Below the pieces are notes generated by a model. It was given only the letters and a program-made list of their open reading frames with translations, was not told where the DNA came from and searched no databases. DNA of 64,000 bases from Agromyces sp. CF514 (GTDB lineage: Bacteria > Actinomycetota > Actinomycetes > Actinomycetales > Microbacteriaceae): positions 2,542,001 to 2,606,000 of the forward strand of contig NZ_FOZD01000001.1 in NCBI RefSeq assembly GCF_900113185.1. The letters run 5' to 3'. Positions 61,753-64,000 of the stretch are shown here, in pieces (the stretch's first letter is position 1; the number at the start of each line of letters is the position of its first letter). The translations under genes were made by a program, and so were the position numbers.

Positions 61753-61809
61753 ATGATATCGGAACTGGTGAAATGGTATTGGACAGGCATGAATCTCGAT
61801 TCGTAAGGT
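61753..61809. promoter_or_regulatory. Divergent promoters of LysR gene and MFS transporter
   Basis: An AT-rich 57-bp stretch. TATCAT on the minus strand (61758-61753) is 6 bases before the LysR ATG. TAAGGT on the plus strand (61804-61809) is 6 bases before the transporter GTG. A LysR operator of T-N11-A type could lie around 61756-61775. Confidence 0.55.
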
Positions 61810-61815
61810 CGTTCC

Positions 61816-63003
61816 GTGTCGACGCTCATCGCCTCTCCCCCGGTCACGGATCCCCGTGCCGACTCCGGCGCGCGCATGCGGGTCGTCGCCTGGGGCGCCG
61901 GCATCGCGACCTTCACCCTGCTCTACGCGCCGCAGGGAGTCCTGACGCAGATCGCCGTCGACTTCGGCCTCGCCTCGTCGAACGCCTCCTGGGTCGTGGC
62001 CGCGGCGACGTTCGGCCTCGCCGCGTCGGTGATCCCCTGGGCGCTGCTGTCCGATCGGATCGGCCGCCACCGAGCACTCCAGATCGCACTCCTGCTCGCG
62101 GCCGCGCTGGCCGTCGCCGGCCCCCTCCTTCCCGGATTCGCGGGACTCATCGTCGGCAGGGTGCTGCTCGGGGCCGCACTCGGCGGCATCCCGGCGCTGG
62201 CCATCACCTACCTGCACGAGGCCGCAGCGCCGCAGCGGTCGGCGGCGCTCGCCGCGGCGTACGTGGCCGCGACCACGACCGGCGGCCTGATCGGGCGCCT
62301 CGCGGTCACCCCGCTCGCCGAGGCGTTCGGCTGGCGGATGTCGCTGCTCGTCGTCGGATCCGTCGCCGCGGTGCTGTGCGGCTCGCTGGCGCTCCTGCTC
62401 CCCCGCACGCCGATCCGTCGGGAGCCGCTGGCACGCAGCATCCGCCTGCTCGCCCGCCAATCCCGCTCGACCACCGCCTGGCCGCTGTACGCGATCGGCG
62501 CCCTCGCGATCGGCGTGCTCGTCGCCGTGTACAACAGCGTCGTCTTCCGGCTCGAGGCTGCGCCGTACGAGCTCGCGCCCGGCGTGGTGTCGCTCGTGTT
62601 CCTCTGCTACCTCGGCGGATCGCTCGCCTCGCGCCTGTCGAGCGCCGCCTCCCGCGCGATGGGCCCGCGCTGGACCTTCGCCGTCGCCGGTGCGGCGATC
62701 GCGGCCGGCATCGCGGTGACGCTGCTCGGGGCGCTCTGGTTCGTCGTCGCGGGCATCGCCCTGCTCACCATGGGCGTCTCGCTAGCCCACGCCACCGCCA
62801 GCGGCACGGTCCCCCGGGTGGCCGGTGAGGGGCGCCAGCACGCCGTCGCGCTCTACTCGGTCGTCTACTACGTCGGCGCCAGCGTGTTCGGCGTGCTCGG
62901 CGCTTCGGCATTCGCCATCGGCGGCTGGCCTGCGCTCGCCATCGGGGTGGGTGCCGTGGCCGTGTGCATCACTGCCCTCGGTTCGCTCGCCGCGAGGAAC
63001 TGA
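61816..63003 (+). CDS. MFS transporter, 12 helices
   Basis: 395 residues with about 12 membrane helices. Motif A is LLSDRIGRHRALQIALLL after helix 2. GRVLLGAALGGIPALAITYLHE belongs to helix 4. The arrangement YAPQGVLTQIAVDFGLASSNASWVVAAATFGLA is like YnfM/AraJ-type exporters. GTG start with TAAGGT 6 bases upstream. The substrate is unknown. LysR control is likely from the divergent gene. Confidence 0.88.
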   Translation: MSTLIASPPVTDPRADSGARMRVVAWGAGIATFTLLYAPQGVLTQIAVDFGLASSNASWVVAAATFGLAASVIPWALLSDRIGRHRALQIALLLAAALAVAGPLLPGFAGLIVGRVLLGAALGGIPALAITYLHEAAAPQRSAALAAAYVAATTTGGLIGRLAVTPLAEAFGWRMSLLVVGSVAAVLCGSLALLLPRTPIRREPLARSIRLLARQSRSTTAWPLYAIGALAIGVLVAVYNSVVFRLEAAPYELAPGVVSLVFLCYLGGSLASRLSSAASRAMGPRWTFAVAGAAIAAGIAVTLLGALWFVVAGIALLTMGVSLAHATASGTVPRVAGEGRQHAVALYSVVYYVGASVFGVLGASAFAIGGWPALAIGVGAVAVCITALGSLAARN

Positions 63004-63022
63004 CGAACCGATCGTCGACGAG

Positions 63023-63066
63023 CCGGAGGTCCGTTCGCAGGCGCGCTCCCGCGAACGAACCTCCGG
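63023..63066. terminator. Terminator between MFS and GH3 genes
   Basis: A 16-position stem with one mismatch (63023-63038 and 63051-63066) and a 12-base loop, between convergent genes. Confidence 0.75.
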
Positions 63067-63093
63067 TCCGGTCGGTCGGTCGGCCGGTCGCGA

Positions 63094-64000
63094 TCAGCGG
63101 AGTCGAAGCGGCGTCACCGCGGCATCCGGATCTCCTGCGTGCGACGCGGCCTCGAGGACCGCCGTGGCGGCCGCGGGCACGAAGCCCTCGTCGGTCCACC
63201 GCTGCAAGGGTCGGAGCGAGCCCTCGGCCACGACCTCGACGGTCTCGCCGGCCGCGAGTTCGACCGGTGCGAAGCCGAGGAGCACCCGACGGGGGAAGTC
63301 CTCGGCGTCGACGACTCCGTAGAGCTGCACGACCTGGCGCCCTGAGCGCGAGCCGATGTTGGTCACGCGCACCGTCGTCTCGAACGACTCGCCGGCGATC
63401 TGGGGCGGGGTGATCTCCTCGATGGCGAAGGAGGTGTACGACAGCCCGAATCCGAGCGGGAAGGCGGCGGCGCGACCGTCGCGGTCGAGGAGGCGCTGGC
63501 CGAACCAGCGGTCGTAGACGATGCTCGCCGCATCGCGGTCGAAGAAGGGCAGGTGCTGCTCGGTCGTCGGGATCGAGTACGGCAGACGCCCCGAGGCATC
63601 CGACTCGCCCAGCAGCACGTCGGCGAGGGCGTGCCCGCCCTCGGCACCGCTGTACCAGCCGACCACGAGCGCGGGGACCTCGTGCCGCCACTCCTCGGTG
63701 ATGACCGCGCCCGCCGTCACCACGACGACGATCGTCCGGGGATTGGCCGCGACGGTCGCGCGGACGACCTCGACGTCGATCGGCCGCAGACGCAGGCTCT
63801 CCCGGTCTCCGCCGGCCGCCGTGCCCATGCCGCCGGCGGCGCCAGAGAGGTCGAATGCCGGGGCGCCGTCTGGAAGCGGCGGGAAGAGCGAGAGCAGGGC
63901 GGGATCCGCCATCGACTCGGCGCCCAGGTACTCGCCCTCGTCGGCGGCTGTGTAGCCGACGACGACGATCGCGACATCGGCCGAGGCCGCCGCTTCGGCC
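63094..64000 (-). CDS. Glycoside hydrolase family 3 beta-glucosidase-like protein (N-terminal part outside the window)
   Basis: The C-terminal ~302 residues of a GH3 enzyme. The frame stays open to the window edge and starts with ADVAIVVVGYTAADEGEYLG, the GH3 C-domain strand. VVVTAGAVITEEWRHEVPALVVGWYSGAEGGHALADVLLG and the PLGFGLSYTSF motif follow. The last ~90 residues are a fibronectin III-like domain (TVRVTNIGSRSGRQVVQLY). The catalytic nucleophile aspartate belongs to the missing N-terminal barrel. It probably cleaves plant or microbial beta-glucosides. The start is beyond 64000. Confidence 0.92.
   Translation of the reverse strand, partial: AEAAASADVAIVVVGYTAADEGEYLGAESMADPALLSLFPPLPDGAPAFDLSGAAGGMGTAAGGDRESLRLRPIDVEVVRATVAANPRTIVVVVTAGAVITEEWRHEVPALVVGWYSGAEGGHALADVLLGESDASGRLPYSIPTTEQHLPFFDRDAASIVYDRWFGQRLLDRDGRAAAFPLGFGLSYTSFAIEEITPPQIAGESFETTVRVTNIGSRSGRQVVQLYGVVDAEDFPRRVLLGFAPVELAAGETVEVVAEGSLRPLQRWTDEGFVPAAATAVLEAASHAGDPDAAVTPLRLR

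Overview
The window is a high-GC actinobacterial chromosome segment. Gene order and family content fit Microbacteriaceae; an Agromyces-like genus is a guess. The actinobacterial markers are the conserved unknowns DUF3043, DUF4191, DUF7455 and DUF3145, a polyphosphate glucokinase, topoisomerase IV genes beside the main sigma factor, a FasR-type regulator ahead of fabD-fabH-acpP-fabF, and a GlnR-type box in front of glnA. I see no insertion sequence, prophage or CRISPR array. This is mostly core chromosome with a few lineage-specific inserts.

Layout. 1-2464: cytochrome oxidase ctaD (partial) and ctaC, then erpA. 2541-10930: M20 dipeptidase, DUF3043 membrane protein, phosphodiesterase, convergent parC and parE, DUF7455. 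11015-14680: gatD-like, murT-like and sigA in one minus-strand run. 14681-24404: PAC2 protein, pepA, lpdA, sucB, a membrane pseudokinase, lipB, lipA, DUF4191. 24571-31890: RDD protein, glnA, an unrecognised gene, glnE, glnA2. 31977-36903: panB, SPOR protein, map, ppgK, RNase P RNA, zinc-ribbon protein, Nif3-like protein. 37008-40151: XRE regulator, MFS transporter, tRNA-Val, peroxiredoxin. 40321-48639: aceE, fasR, the fab cluster and DUF3145. 48865-55882: PadR regulator, DNA polymerase, zinc-ribbon/nuclease-like protein, NfeD, flotillin, Fic protein. 56015-64000: alcohol dehydrogenase, acyl-CoA hydrolase, small membrane protein, GCS2 ligase, class II amidotransferase, LysR and MFS pair, and a glycoside hydrolase family 3 fragment.

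How the genes work together. lpdA, sucB, lipB, lipA and aceE supply subunits and lipoylation for the 2-oxoacid dehydrogenases. aceE runs into fasR and then the fatty acid genes, which links acetyl-CoA supply to fatty acid synthesis. glnA, glnE and glnA2 form an ammonium assimilation block with a visible GlnR-type operator.

The most interesting element is the murT/gatD-like pair. The GatD-like protein contains no cysteine at all, so its amidotransferase nucleophile is missing. The MurT-like protein has also lost its four-cysteine zinc ribbon. Microbacteriaceae make group B peptidoglycan, in which the alpha-carboxyl of D-Glu is used for the cross-bridge rather than amidated, so I infer a repurposed, non-amidating ligase complex. 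A second genome-style signal is that about 15 genes have a TANNNT hexamer exactly 6-7 bases before the start codon, which suggests widespread leaderless transcripts. This includes one divergent pair (SPOR protein and map) whose two promoters and start codons are interlocked in 18 bp.
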